64,000 nucleotides of DNA from Tropicimonas aquimaris (GTDB taxonomy: Bacteria > Pseudomonadota > Alphaproteobacteria > Rhodobacterales > Rhodobacteraceae): positions 1 to 64,000 of the forward strand of contig NZ_JBHTJT010000002.1 of assembly GCF_042676185.1 (NCBI RefSeq), written 5' to 3'. The translations under genes were made by a program, and so were the position numbers. Each line of letters begins with the position of its first letter. Position 1 is the first letter of the stretch. A model generated the notes under the pieces. That model saw only the letters and a program-made list of their open reading frames with translations. It was not told the origin of the DNA and did not search any database. Below, piece by piece: positions 54,190 to 63,075 of the stretch.

Positions 54190-56676
54190 TCAGCCTTCCT
54201 TGCGGATCGTCAGGTTCGTGGGATCGTAGGGGCTGTCCTCCACGACCACCGCCTCCCACATCCGGTCGAACATCTTCACCGTGAGCCGCGTCCCCTCCAC
54301 CGCAAGATCCGGCCGGACATAGCCCATACCAATGGACTTGCCGAAGGCCACGGAATAGCCGCCCGAGGTCAGGCGGCCGACCTTCTCGCCCCCTGCGTAC
54401 AACGCCTCGCGCCCCCAGGGATCGGCATCTTCCGGCCCGTCGACCAGCACCGTCACGCAGACACTCCGGATGCCCTTTGCCTCCATCTTCGCCTTGCCGT
54501 GGAATTCCTTTCCCAAATCCACGAACCGGTCCAGCCCTGCCTCCAGCGGCGTCGCGTCCCGCCCGAGCTCGGTGCCGAAGGCGCGGTAGGATTTCTCCTG
54601 CCTGAGCCAGTTCTGCGCCCGCGCCCCCACCAGCTTCAGCCCGTGCGGCGCGCCCGCCTCCATGAGCCGGTCCCAGAGGTGGTTTTGCATCTCGATCGGA
54701 TGGTGCAGCTCCCATCCCAGTTCGCCGGTGTAGGCCACCCGCACGGCCATGGTCGGAACCATGCCCAGCTCGATCTGCCGCATCGAAAGCCAGGGGAACC
54801 GCTTGTTCGACAGAATCGTCTCCGGTTCCGCGTCCCGCACCAACGCATTCAGAACATCCCGCGACTTCGGCCCCGCGATGGCGAAGACACCCCATTGGGT
54901 GGTGACGTCCTGCAACTCGATCCGGCCGAAATCGGCCTCCTTGTCCTCGATGGCCTTGCGCAGGAAATCCTGGTCATAGGCGGACCAGGCCCCGGCCGAG
55001 ACGAGGTAATATTCGTCCTCGGAAAGGCGGACGATGGTGTATTCCGTCCGCGTCGTCCCGGCCGCCGTCAGCGCATAGGTCAGGTTGATCCGCCCCACCT
55101 TCGGCAGCTTGTTGGTGGTGAACCAGTCGAGGAAGGCCGTCGCGCCCGGCCCCTTGACGATATGCTTGGTGAAGGCCGTCGCGTCGATCAGGCCCACACC
55201 CTCGCGGATCGCCTTCGCCTCCTCGACGGCATATTGCCACCAGCCACCGCGCCGGAAACTGCGGGCGGCGTGATCGTCGAACCCGTCCGGGGCGTAGTAG
55301 TTCGGCCGCTCCCAGCCATTAACCTGCCCGAACTGCGCCCCTGCCGCCTTCTGGCGGTCATAGGCCGGCGAGGTCCGCAAGGGGCGCGCCGCCTCCCGCT
55401 CCTCGTCCGGGTGATGCAGGACGAAGACGTGGGAGTAGCATTCCTCGTTCTTCTGCACCGCGTATTCGGTCGTCATCCATGGCCCGTAGCGCTTGGGATC
55501 GAGCGCGGCCATGTCGATCTCGGCCTCCCCCTCGACCATCATCTGGGCGAGGTAATACCCGGTGCCGCCCGCCGCCGTGATCCCGAAGGAGAAGCCCTCC
55601 GCCAGCCACATGTTGCGCAGCCCCGGCGCCGGCCCCACCAGCGGGTTGCCGTCCGGCGTGTAACAGATCGGCCCGTTGAAATCATCCTTCAGCCCCACCG
55701 TCTCCGAGGTCGGAATCCGGTGGATCATCGACATGTATTCTTCCTCTATCCGCTCGAGGTCGAGCTGGAACAGGTCGGCACGGAAGCTCTCCGGCACGGC
55801 ATACCTGAACCGCGCCGGCGCGCCCTCCTCGTAAGGGCCGAGGATCCAGCCGCCCCGCTCCTCGCGCACGTACCATTTCGCGTCGGCGTCCCGCAGCACC
55901 GGGTGCTCGCCATGGGTCTTGCGGTATTCCACCAGCGCCGGGTCGGGCTCCGTGACGATGAACTGGTGCTCCACCGGGATCGCCGGGATCTTGATCCCCA
56001 GCAGCCGCGCCGTGCGCTGCGCATGGTTGCCCGTGGCGGTGACGACATGCTCGGCGGTGATCACCACTCGCTCCTCAGTCGGAACCAGGTTGCCGCCCTT
56101 CTCCGCCATCTTCGTGCAGGTCACGCGCCACTCGGAGCCGGTCCATTCGTAACCGTCGACCTGCCACTTGCGCTCGATCGCCACCCCGTGCTGCCGGGCG
56201 CCCTTGGCCATCGCCATCGTCACGTCAGCGGGGTTGATGTAGCCATCGGTGGGATGGAACAGCGCGCCGACCAGATCCTCGGTACGCACCAGCGGCCAGC
56301 GCTCCCTGATCTGCGCCGGGCTCAACCATTCGTAGGGAATGCCCACCGTCTCGGCAGTGGTCGCATAGAGCCTGTACTCGTCCATCCGGGCCTGCGTCTG
56401 CGCCATCCGCAGGTTGCCCACCACCGAGAAACCGGGGTTCAGCCCGGTCTCGGCCTCAAGGGTCTTGTAGAACTTCACCGAGTAATCGTGGATGTGGCTC
56501 GTCGCGAAGGACATGTTGAAGAGCGGCAGCAGCCCCGCCGCGTGCCATGTCGACCCGCAGGTCAGCTCGTCGCGCTCCAGCAGCATGGTATCCCAGCCCG
56601 CCTTGCCGAGATGATAGGCAATGGCGGTTCCGACCGCGCCACCACCGACGACGAGCGCTTTCACCTGAGTCTTCAT
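54190..56676 (-). CDS. Dimethylglycine/sarcosine dehydrogenase-like enzyme with GcvT domain
   Basis: This 828-residue flavoenzyme has an N-terminal DAO domain (about residues 1-380), with FAD loop VVGGGAVGTAIAYHLG and STWHAAGLLP, whose His matches the covalent FAD site of the family. A C-terminal GcvT/aminomethyltransferase domain (about 430-825) has PNYYAPDGFDD, GWELHHPIEMQ and TPLEAGLDRFVDLGKEF. Such enzymes oxidatively demethylate N-methyl glycines and pass the methyl carbon to tetrahydrofolate as 5,10-methylene-THF. The exact substrate (dimethylglycine, sarcosine or a relative) is not decidable. folD and fhs nearby could process the product. Confidence 0.9.
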   Translation of the reverse strand: MKTQVKALVVGGGAVGTAIAYHLGKAGWDTMLLERDELTCGSTWHAAGLLPLFNMSFATSHIHDYSVKFYKTLEAETGLNPGFSVVGNLRMAQTQARMDEYRLYATTAETVGIPYEWLSPAQIRERWPLVRTEDLVGALFHPTDGYINPADVTMAMAKGARQHGVAIERKWQVDGYEWTGSEWRVTCTKMAEKGGNLVPTEERVVITAEHVVTATGNHAQRTARLLGIKIPAIPVEHQFIVTEPDPALVEYRKTHGEHPVLRDADAKWYVREERGGWILGPYEEGAPARFRYAVPESFRADLFQLDLERIEEEYMSMIHRIPTSETVGLKDDFNGPICYTPDGNPLVGPAPGLRNMWLAEGFSFGITAAGGTGYYLAQMMVEGEAEIDMAALDPKRYGPWMTTEYAVQKNEECYSHVFVLHHPDEEREAARPLRTSPAYDRQKAAGAQFGQVNGWERPNYYAPDGFDDHAARSFRRGGWWQYAVEEAKAIREGVGLIDATAFTKHIVKGPGATAFLDWFTTNKLPKVGRINLTYALTAAGTTRTEYTIVRLSEDEYYLVSAGAWSAYDQDFLRKAIEDKEADFGRIELQDVTTQWGVFAIAGPKSRDVLNALVRDAEPETILSNKRFPWLSMRQIELGMVPTMAVRVAYTGELGWELHHPIEMQNHLWDRLMEAGAPHGLKLVGARAQNWLRQEKSYRAFGTELGRDATPLEAGLDRFVDLGKEFHGKAKMEAKGIRSVCVTVLVDGPEDADPWGREALYAGGEKVGRLTSGGYSVAFGKSIGMGYVRPDLAVEGTRLTVKMFDRMWEAVVVEDSPYDPTNLTIRKEG

Positions 56677-56906
56677 GGCTCCGATCCCTCTGCCAGCATG
56701 CTGTGGCGAGTTAAGCGCAGCCACCCCGCCCCGCGCCATACCCCGCCGACCCTTGATTGGCGGAAAGCGACCTGCCCTCGTGCACCGCTCGCCCCGCCGA
56801 AGCCCCTGCCAGCCGGCAGGGACGTTCCATCAGACCGCGCGCAGCGGGTGCCGCGTCCGCTTTCCGCGTTTGATTTGATCCGCGCCTTCGGCTACCCAAC
56901 CGCATC

Positions 56907-57752
56907 ATGGAAACGTTCTCGCACCCCGGCGACTTGCGCCGCCACCTCGACGGTCTGCGACGGCAGGGCCGTAGCATCGGCTTCGTGCCGACGATGGGAT
57001 TCCTGCATGCCGGCCACATGGCGCTGGTTGCCCGGGCCGCGCAGGAGGCCGACCGGGTCGTTGTCTCGATCTTCGTAAACCCGACGCAGTTCGGCGACCC
57101 CCACGACCTGGAAACCTACCCCCGCGACACCGAACGCGACCTCGCGATGCTGCGGGAGGCCGGGGTCGACGCGGTCTTCCTGCCGGGTGTCAAGGACATC
57201 TACCCCGAGGGCTCCGAAACGATCGTCGAGACGATGCGCCTTGCCAACGTGCTGCACGGCGAGGTGCGCGAAGGCCACTTTCGCGGCGTGGCGACGGTGG
57301 TGACCAAGCTCTTCAACATCGTGCAGCCCGACCTCGCCTGTTTCGGCGAGAAGGATTACCAGCAGTTGCAGGTCATCCGCACGATGGTCCGCGACCTGCA
57401 TTTCCCGCTGCGCGTTATCGGCTGCCCCACGGTGCGTGAAGCCGACGGGTTGGCGATGTCGTCGCGCAATGTCAAACTCGACCCCGAGGACCGCGTTGCG
57501 GCGCTGGTATTGAACCGCGCACTCGACCGCGCCCAGGAGATGGCATCCGCCGGCGCGACTGTCGAGGAGATCCAGGCCGAAGTCACGGGGATGATTCAGG
57601 CCGAACCACGCTCGCATCTTCGCGCGGTGGATGTGACCGAGGCCGTCACCCTGCGCCCCGTCTCGGGAAAGCCCTCGGGACCGCTGGCCCTGATGCTCTC
57701 CGCCGACTTCGGCGGCGTGCTGCTGATCGACCAGAGGGAGATCTTTCCGTGA
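56907..57752 (+). CDS. panC: Pantothenate synthetase
   Basis: This 281-residue protein ligates beta-alanine and pantoate using ATP. It shows VPTMGFLHAGHMALV (HIGH-type nucleotide motif, about residues 27-41), IFVNPTQFG, FGEKDYQQL (with the conserved Lys) and LAMSSRNVKL, the catalytic SSRN segment. Length matches the family. It overlaps panB at its 3' end by 4 bp (GTGA), giving a two-gene pantothenate operon. Confidence 0.96.
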   Translation: METFSHPGDLRRHLDGLRRQGRSIGFVPTMGFLHAGHMALVARAAQEADRVVVSIFVNPTQFGDPHDLETYPRDTERDLAMLREAGVDAVFLPGVKDIYPEGSETIVETMRLANVLHGEVREGHFRGVATVVTKLFNIVQPDLACFGEKDYQQLQVIRTMVRDLHFPLRVIGCPTVREADGLAMSSRNVKLDPEDRVAALVLNRALDRAQEMASAGATVEEIQAEVTGMIQAEPRSHLRAVDVTEAVTLRPVSGKPSGPLALMLSADFGGVLLIDQREIFP

Positions 57753-58558
57753 GCGTCCAGAAACCCGTCCGGCGCATGAGCGTCCCGCAGATCATGGCCC
57801 GTAAGGGCGGCGACCCCATCGTATCGCTCACCTCTTACCACGCCCATACCGCCGCAATCGTCGACCGCCACGCCGATTTCATCCTGGTCGGCGACAGCCT
57901 CGGCATGGTGATGCACGGCATGGACAGCACTCTCGGCGTGACGGTGGACATGATGATCACCCACGGGCGCGCTGTGGTGCGCGGCAGTCAGCGCGCCCTG
58001 GTGGTCGTCGACATGCCCTTCGGCTCCTACGAGGAAAGCCCCTCGGCCGCCTTTCGCAACGCCGCGCGGATCATGCAGGAAACCGGCTGCGGCGCGGTCA
58101 AGCTGGAGGGCGGCGCCCGCATGGCCGAGACCATCCGCTTCCTGACCGAGCGCGGCATCCCGGTAATGGGCCACATCGGCCTCACCCCGCAGTCGAGCAA
58201 CGTGATGGGCGGCTTCAAGACGCAAGGACGCGACGGCGAGAGCTGGCCGCGCCACGAGGCCGATGCGGTGGCGGTGGCCGAGGCCGGCGCCTTTGCCGTG
58301 GTGCTCGAAGGCATGGTCGAGCCGCTCGCGGCCCGGATCACCGGCATGATCCCGATCCCCACCATCGGGATCGGCGCCAGCGCCCGATGCGACGGCCAGA
58401 TCCTGGTGCTGGAGGACATGCTCGGCCTCAACCCGCGGCCGCCGAAATTCGTGAAGGTCTATGGCGACCTCGGCGACCGGATCGAAACGGCGGTCCGTGA
58501 CTACGCCGAGGAGGTCCGCAACCGCAGCTTCCCCGGCGACGACGAGGTCTATCGCTGA
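57749..58558 (+). CDS. panB: 3-methyl-2-oxobutanoate hydroxymethyltransferase
   Basis: This 269-residue enzyme forms ketopantoate from 2-ketoisovalerate using 5,10-methylene-THF, the first step of pantothenate synthesis. It shows MVMHGMDSTLGV, FILVGDSLGM (metal-binding Asp), VVVDMPFGSYEESP, KLEGGARMAETI, and IPTIGIGASARCDGQILVLED. The GTG start at 57749 is set by overlap with panC and gives the usual length. Confidence 0.96.
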   Translation: MSVQKPVRRMSVPQIMARKGGDPIVSLTSYHAHTAAIVDRHADFILVGDSLGMVMHGMDSTLGVTVDMMITHGRAVVRGSQRALVVVDMPFGSYEESPSAAFRNAARIMQETGCGAVKLEGGARMAETIRFLTERGIPVMGHIGLTPQSSNVMGGFKTQGRDGESWPRHEADAVAVAEAGAFAVVLEGMVEPLAARITGMIPIPTIGIGASARCDGQILVLEDMLGLNPRPPKFVKVYGDLGDRIETAVRDYAEEVRNRSFPGDDEVYR

Positions 58559-58571
58559 CCGCTCAGGCCCT

Positions 58572-58596
58572 GCCCCGCTCTTCTTGGCAAAAATAC
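58572..58596 (-). repeat. Tail motif of the Rhodobacteraceae-type intergenic repeat
   Basis: On the minus strand this reads GGGGTATTTTTGCCAAGAAG, related to the tail at 33868-33890 and to the GGATATTT...GGACAG tails near the xdhB and 59460 elements. It follows the panB stop by 14 bp. Confidence 0.5.
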
Positions 58597-58700
58597 CCCA
58601 TGGCGCGGCTGGGTCACCCGTTGCCTGTCCAGGGTGATCGAACGCCCTCAACCACATCACGCCTCTTGCCAAACCGCAGCGGACACGGCAGGAACACAGC

Positions 58701-59363
58701 ATGAACATGCACGCGCTCGAATTTGTTGGAACACGCCTGTGCGCGCTCTCCTCGGGTGCGCTCTGGTGGCCGGAAAGGCGGCTGCTCTGCGTCTCCGACC
58801 TCCACCTGGGGAAATCGGAACGAATGGCGCGGCGCGGCGGCGGCCTCCTGCCCCCCTACGACAGCCGGGACACGCTCCAGAGGCTGGATGCAGAGGTTGC
58901 GCGGCTGGACCCCGCGACAGTGGTCTGCCTCGGCGACAGCTTCGACGACCTCGCGGCGGCCGGTGCCCTTGAGGAAGACGCCCGCCTCTGGCTGACCAGG
59001 CTTGCGTCGGGCCGAGACTGGATCTGGATTGAGGGCAACCACGACCCGGGCCCGCCGGGCCTGGGCGGTCGCCACGCCCCGGAACTGCACCTCGGCCCGC
59101 TCCGGTTCCGCCACATCGCAGAAACCACGGCGGAGGCCGGCGAGATCTCGGGGCACTACCACCCCAAGGCCGCGCTTGACGCGCGGGGAAAGCGCGTGCG
59201 GCGCGCCTGTTTCCTGACCGACGGTGCAAGGCTGATCCTCCCCGCCTTCGGAACTTACACCGGCGGGCTCGATGTCACCGCGCCGGAACTGCGCGCGCTG
59301 CTGGGCCCGAACGCCCGCGCCATCCTGACCGGCCCCACCCAGGTCTGCGTACCGGTCGGCTGA
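58701..59363 (+). CDS. pdeM: Ligase-associated DNA damage response endonuclease PdeM-like
   Basis: This 220-residue calcineurin-like metallophosphatase matches PdeM, the endonuclease of the ligase-associated DNA damage response cluster. The metal ligands are visible in order: VSDLHLGKS, LGDSFDDL, EGNHDPG and ISGHYHPKA, followed by PAFGTYTGG. In many bacteria pdeM is next to a DNA ligase, an Lhr-type helicase and an exonuclease; none of these is adjacent here. The ATG at 58701 follows AGGAAC. Function is by family analogy. Confidence 0.88.
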   Translation: MNMHALEFVGTRLCALSSGALWWPERRLLCVSDLHLGKSERMARRGGGLLPPYDSRDTLQRLDAEVARLDPATVVCLGDSFDDLAAAGALEEDARLWLTRLASGRDWIWIEGNHDPGPPGLGGRHAPELHLGPLRFRHIAETTAEAGEISGHYHPKAALDARGKRVRRACFLTDGARLILPAFGTYTGGLDVTAPELRALLGPNARAILTGPTQVCVPVG

Positions 59364-59410
59364 TCCCAGAAGCTCCCGCCCGAGAGGCGTCACATCGATA
59401 GATGTGCCAC

Positions 59411-59460
59411 TCCCGGTTGGGCCGGGCCGCGCATTGCATGCGCGGCGCCTCCGGCGGGGA
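59411..59460 (-). repeat. Intergenic modular palindrome, copy B
   Basis: CCGCGCAT-TGC-ATGCGCGG (59427-59445) with flanks identical to copy A except one base, but lacking the second hairpin of copy A. It runs into GGGGATATGTGTGGACAGAAGA, similar to the tail of the xdhB element. Confidence 0.75.
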
Positions 59461-59528
59461 TATGTGTGGACAGAAGACGGCCGACGCGGAACAGTCCATC
59501 AATCGGAAAGAATGGAGAAGAAGTCGCC

Positions 59529-59951
59529 ATGAGCGAGGTGGCCCCCGCACTCGAAAGTAAACTGCGCCGGAGCTTCGAGGCGCAAAGCCTCATGGCGACC
59601 TTCGGGGCGGAGATGCGTCGCATCGAACCGGGCGAGGTCGAACTCGCGGCCCCCATCCTCGCTGGCGCACGGCAGCAGCATGGCTTCGGTCACGCCGGTC
59701 TGACCTTCGCGCTTGGCGATACGGCGGCGGGCTATGCGGCCCTCTCCCTCATGCCGGACGTGGCCGAAGTGCTGACCGTCGAGATGAAGATCAACCTTCT
59801 GTCTCCAGTACGGGGAGAGCGCCTGCTGGCCATCGGGCGTGTGGTGAAGCCCGGACGGCGGATCCACGTCGTCACGGCCGAGGTCTTCGAGGAGAACGAG
59901 GGATCCCGCCGTCCCGTCGCGCTGCTGCAAGGCACGATGATCCCGGCCTGA
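59529..59951 (+). CDS. PaaI-family hotdog thioesterase
   Basis: This 140-residue hotdog-fold protein shows the PaaI-type signature: QQHGFGHAGLTFALGDTAAG, with the catalytic Asp and the helix over the CoA site, then TVEMKINLLSPVRGERLLAI and a C-terminal ALLQGTM strand. Such proteins hydrolyse acyl- or aryl-CoA thioesters. GGAGAAGAAG precedes the ATG at 59529. The substrate is not known. It is flanked on both sides by copies of the intergenic palindrome. Confidence 0.9.
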   Translation: MSEVAPALESKLRRSFEAQSLMATFGAEMRRIEPGEVELAAPILAGARQQHGFGHAGLTFALGDTAAGYAALSLMPDVAEVLTVEMKINLLSPVRGERLLAIGRVVKPGRRIHVVTAEVFEENEGSRRPVALLQGTMIPA

Positions 59952-59955
59952 GTTG

Positions 59956-60030
59956 ACGGCGCACGCGTCAGCGTGCGCCCGGCCCAACGGTTTCGGGCGC
60001 CCGCACGGGCGCCGACACCGGCGGGAGCGC
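59956..60030 (+). repeat. Intergenic modular palindrome, copy C
   Basis: A 9-bp stem GGCGCACGC-GTCA-GCGTGCGCC (59958-59979), the shared block CGGCCCAAC, then a second GC-rich hairpin and CGGCGGGAGC. The hairpin bodies differ from copy A but the connecting blocks and order are the same. It lies between the thioesterase and the folD stop. Confidence 0.7.
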
Positions 60031-60035
60031 TCCGA

Positions 60036-60929
60036 TCAGGCGGTCAGCCCCTCGGGTTCGGGCAGGCCGTTCGCGCGGCAGCAGGCGGTGACGGTATTGG
60101 CCAGAAGGCAGGCGATGGTCATCGGGCCAACCCCGCCCGGCACCGGGGTGATCGCACCCGCCACCTCGACCGCACTGTCAAAATCCACGTCCCCGACGAG
60201 GCGCGACTTGCCGTCATCCTTCGGGACGCGGTTGATGCCAACGTCGATCACCGTGGCACCCGGCTTGATCCAGTCGCCGGGGATCATCCGCGGCCGTCCC
60301 ACGGCGGCCACGACGATGTCGGCCCGGCGCACCACCTCCGGCAGGTTCCTCGTGCGGCTGTGGGCGATGGTCACGGTGCAGCTCTCGCCGAGCAGCAGCT
60401 GCGCCATGGGCTTGCCGACAATGTTGGAGCGCCCGACCACCACCGCGTCCATGCCGGAAAGCGAGCCGTGATGGGCGCGGAGCATCATCAGGCATCCGAG
60501 CGGCGTGCAGGGCACCATCGATTTCTGCCCGGTTCCCAGCAGCCCGACGTTCGAGATGTGAAAGCCGTCCACGTCCTTCGCCGGATCGATGGCGTTTATC
60601 ACCAACTCGGCATTCACATGCTCCGGCAGCGGCAGCTGCACGAGAATGCCATGGATCGACGGGTCGGCGTTGAGGGTCTCGACCAAGGCGAGGATCTCAG
60701 CCTCGGAAGCCGTGTCGGGCAGCCGGTGCTCGACCGAGAGCATCCCGGCCTCCTTGGTCTGCTTGCCCTTGTTGCGGACATAGACCTGGCTGGCCGGATC
60801 CTCCCCGACGAGAACGACGGCAAGGCCCGGGGTCAGCCCGTGATCCTGCTTCAGGCGCGCCACATGGCCTGCCACCTTCTCGCGTATGCTGGCGGCAAAC
60901 GCCTTGCCGTCGATGATCTGTGCCGTCAT
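60036..60929 (-). CDS. folD: Methylenetetrahydrofolate dehydrogenase/cyclohydrolase
   Basis: This 297-residue bifunctional enzyme converts 5,10-methylene-THF to 10-formyl-THF via the methenyl form, using NADP. It shows VGEDPASQVYVRNKGKQTKE (catalytic Tyr/Lys region), VQLPLPEHVNAE, FHISNVGLLGTGQ, VGRSNIVGKPMAQLL (nucleotide loop) and TPVPGGVGPMTIACLL. The ATG at 60929 gives the family length. It is downstream of fhs on the same strand (272-bp gap, no element seen) and may share its promoter. Confidence 0.96.
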   Translation of the reverse strand: MTAQIIDGKAFAASIREKVAGHVARLKQDHGLTPGLAVVLVGEDPASQVYVRNKGKQTKEAGMLSVEHRLPDTASEAEILALVETLNADPSIHGILVQLPLPEHVNAELVINAIDPAKDVDGFHISNVGLLGTGQKSMVPCTPLGCLMMLRAHHGSLSGMDAVVVGRSNIVGKPMAQLLLGESCTVTIAHSRTRNLPEVVRRADIVVAAVGRPRMIPGDWIKPGATVIDVGINRVPKDDGKSRLVGDVDFDSAVEVAGAITPVPGGVGPMTIACLLANTVTACCRANGLPEPEGLTA

Positions 60930-61201
60930 GTGTCTTGCTCCGTCTTGCTCATCATTCCGGTCGTTCCGGGCCTTCAAACGACCGAAACGCTGTCTTCGCC
61001 GTCGCATTCATGGCCGGGACGGCATACCGCAGGACACATACTGGAAGCGGCCCGTCGCACAAGCCCGCCCGGGCGGAGAGTTGCCCCTGCCGCCCGCGGA
61101 ATGCCGGTCACGGGTGCCGTGGCGTTCCGATCCGCTCCAGCGTGCCTATCAAAAGCGAAGGCCCGGAGCGGGGCCTGGTTCCGCGGGACAGAGCTGTCGG
61201 C

Positions 61202-62878
61202 TCAGAACAGGCCCTCGACGTCACCGGCCGCGTTCAGACCGATCTCCTCGGCCGACGGCACGCGCGGCAGTCCGGGCATGGTCATGATTTCCCCGCAGAT
61301 GACCACCACGAAGCCGGCGCCGGCCGACAGGCGCACCTCCCGAACCGGCACGCCGTGCCCCGTGGGGGCGCCGCGCCGGGTCGGGTCGGTGGAGAAGCTG
61401 TACTGCGTCTTGGCCATGCAGATCGGCAGGTGCCCGTAGCCCGCCGCCTCCCACTGGCGGAGCTGGTCGCGGATCTTCTGGTCGGCGAGCACTTCGCGGG
61501 CGTGGTAGATCCGCTTGGCGATGGTCTCGATCTTCGCGAACAGCGGCATCTCGTCGGGATAGAGCGGCGCGAACTGCGCGCGGCCGGAATCGGCGATCTC
61601 CGCCACCCGCGTCGCCAGCGCCTCGGTTCCGGCCGAGCCATCGGCCCAGTGCGTGCAGAGGATCGCCTCGGAGCCCTGCGCCTCCACATAGGCACGCACC
61701 GCCGCGATCTCCGCCTCTGTGTCGGAGGTGAAATGGTTGATCGCGACCACCACCGGCACGCCGAAGGATTTCACGTTGGCGATGTGGCGGCCGAGGTTGG
61801 GGCAGCCGGCCTCCACCGCGGCGACGTTCTCCGCCCCAAGGTCGGCCCGCGCCACGCCGCCGTTCATCTTGAGCGCGCGGATCGTGGCGACGATCACCAC
61901 GGCGGCGGGCGCAATGCCAGCCTTGCGGCACTTGATGTTCATGAATTTCTCTGCCCCGAGGTCGGCCCCGAAGCCTGCCTCCGTCACGACGTAATCTGCG
62001 AGTTTCAGGGCGGTGCGCGTGGCGATCACGGAGTTGCAGCCATGGGCGATGTTGGCGAAAGGACCGCCATGGACGAAGGCCGGGTTGTTCTCCAGCGTCT
62101 GCACGAGGTTGGGTTGCATCGCGTCCCTGAGCAGGACGGTCATGGCGCCGTCGGCCTTCAGGTCGCGGCAGTAGATCGGGCTGCGGTCGCGGCGATAGGC
62201 GACGATGATGTTGCCCAGCCTCTCCTGCAGGTCCTCAAGGTCGGCCGCAAGGCAGAGGCAGGCCATGACCTCGGAGGCCACGGTGATGTCGAAGCCGGTC
62301 TGCCGCGGAAAGCCGTTCGAGACGCCGCCGAGCGAGGTGACGATGTCCCGCAGGGCGCGGTCGTTCATGTCGAGCACCCGGCGCCAGGTGACCCGGCGCT
62401 CGTCGATCTCCAGCGCATTGCCCCAGTAGATGTGATTGTCGATCATCGCCGCCAGCAGGTTGTGGGCGCTGGTGATGGCGTGGAAATCGCCGGTGAAATG
62501 AAGGTTCATGTCCTCCATCGGCACCACCTGCGCGTGCCCGCCGCCGGCCGCGCCGCCCTTCATGCCGAAGCACGGTCCGAGGCTCGCCTCGCGGATGCAG
62601 ATCGCGGCCTTGCGGCCGATCCGGTTCAGCCCGTCGCCCAGGCCGACGGTCGTGGTCGTCTTGCCCTCGCCCGCCGGGGTCGGGTTGATGGCAGTGACGA
62701 GGATCAGCTTGCCGTCGGGGCGCTCTCCAAGCGAACGGATGAACGCCTGTCCGACCTTGGCCTTGTCGTGGCCATAGGGAATCAGCGCCTCGGTCGGAAT
62801 GCCGAGCCTTTCGCCGACCTCCTGAATCGGCTTCTTGCGGGCCGCGCGCGCGATCTCGATGTCGGATTTCTGGTTCAT
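61202..62878 (-). CDS. fhs: Formate-tetrahydrofolate ligase
   Basis: This 558-residue enzyme makes 10-formyl-THF from formate, ATP and THF. The P-loop TPAGEGKTTTTVGLGDGLNR is at about residues 66-85. Other features are LGPCFGMKGGAAGGGHAQV, FTGDFHAITSAHNLLAA, and TEAGFGADLGAEKFMNIKCR. GGGAGGA precedes the ATG at 62878. A short GGCGG-AAA-CCGCC hairpin lies in its leader. With folD and the N-methyl glycine dehydrogenase it forms a folate one-carbon set. Confidence 0.97.
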   Translation of the reverse strand: MNQKSDIEIARAARKKPIQEVGERLGIPTEALIPYGHDKAKVGQAFIRSLGERPDGKLILVTAINPTPAGEGKTTTTVGLGDGLNRIGRKAAICIREASLGPCFGMKGGAAGGGHAQVVPMEDMNLHFTGDFHAITSAHNLLAAMIDNHIYWGNALEIDERRVTWRRVLDMNDRALRDIVTSLGGVSNGFPRQTGFDITVASEVMACLCLAADLEDLQERLGNIIVAYRRDRSPIYCRDLKADGAMTVLLRDAMQPNLVQTLENNPAFVHGGPFANIAHGCNSVIATRTALKLADYVVTEAGFGADLGAEKFMNIKCRKAGIAPAAVVIVATIRALKMNGGVARADLGAENVAAVEAGCPNLGRHIANVKSFGVPVVVAINHFTSDTEAEIAAVRAYVEAQGSEAILCTHWADGSAGTEALATRVAEIADSGRAQFAPLYPDEMPLFAKIETIAKRIYHAREVLADQKIRDQLRQWEAAGYGHLPICMAKTQYSFSTDPTRRGAPTGHGVPVREVRLSAGAGFVVVICGEIMTMPGLPRVPSAEEIGLNAAGDVEGLF

Positions 62879-63010
62879 GGTTGTCCTCCCTGCCGGCGGA
62901 AACCGCCACTCCTCCATTCGCTGATAGCCCCGGAACGCGACCAAAGGAGGAACCATTCCGACATTTCGCCTCCCGCCAGCGGCGAATGCGTACCGGCACG
63001 GGACACAAAG

Positions 63011-63044
63011 AAGAAACCCCGGGCGCAGAGGCTCCGGGGCTTCT
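63011..63044 (-). terminator. Rho-independent terminator of ftsH
   Basis: On the minus strand AAGCCCCGG, a 10-nt loop and CCGGGGTTTCTTCTTTG form a stem followed by a T-rich stretch, 32 bp after the ftsH stop. Confidence 0.75.
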
Positions 63045-63075
63045 GGGTTCGTTGGCGTGCGCTGCCGTCCACGGT

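Noticed and set aside
54148..57078. A 976-codon open frame opposite the GcvT-fused dehydrogenase
   Set aside because: Antisense shadow: the sense strand has a complete recognised protein, and the frame crosses the panC start region.
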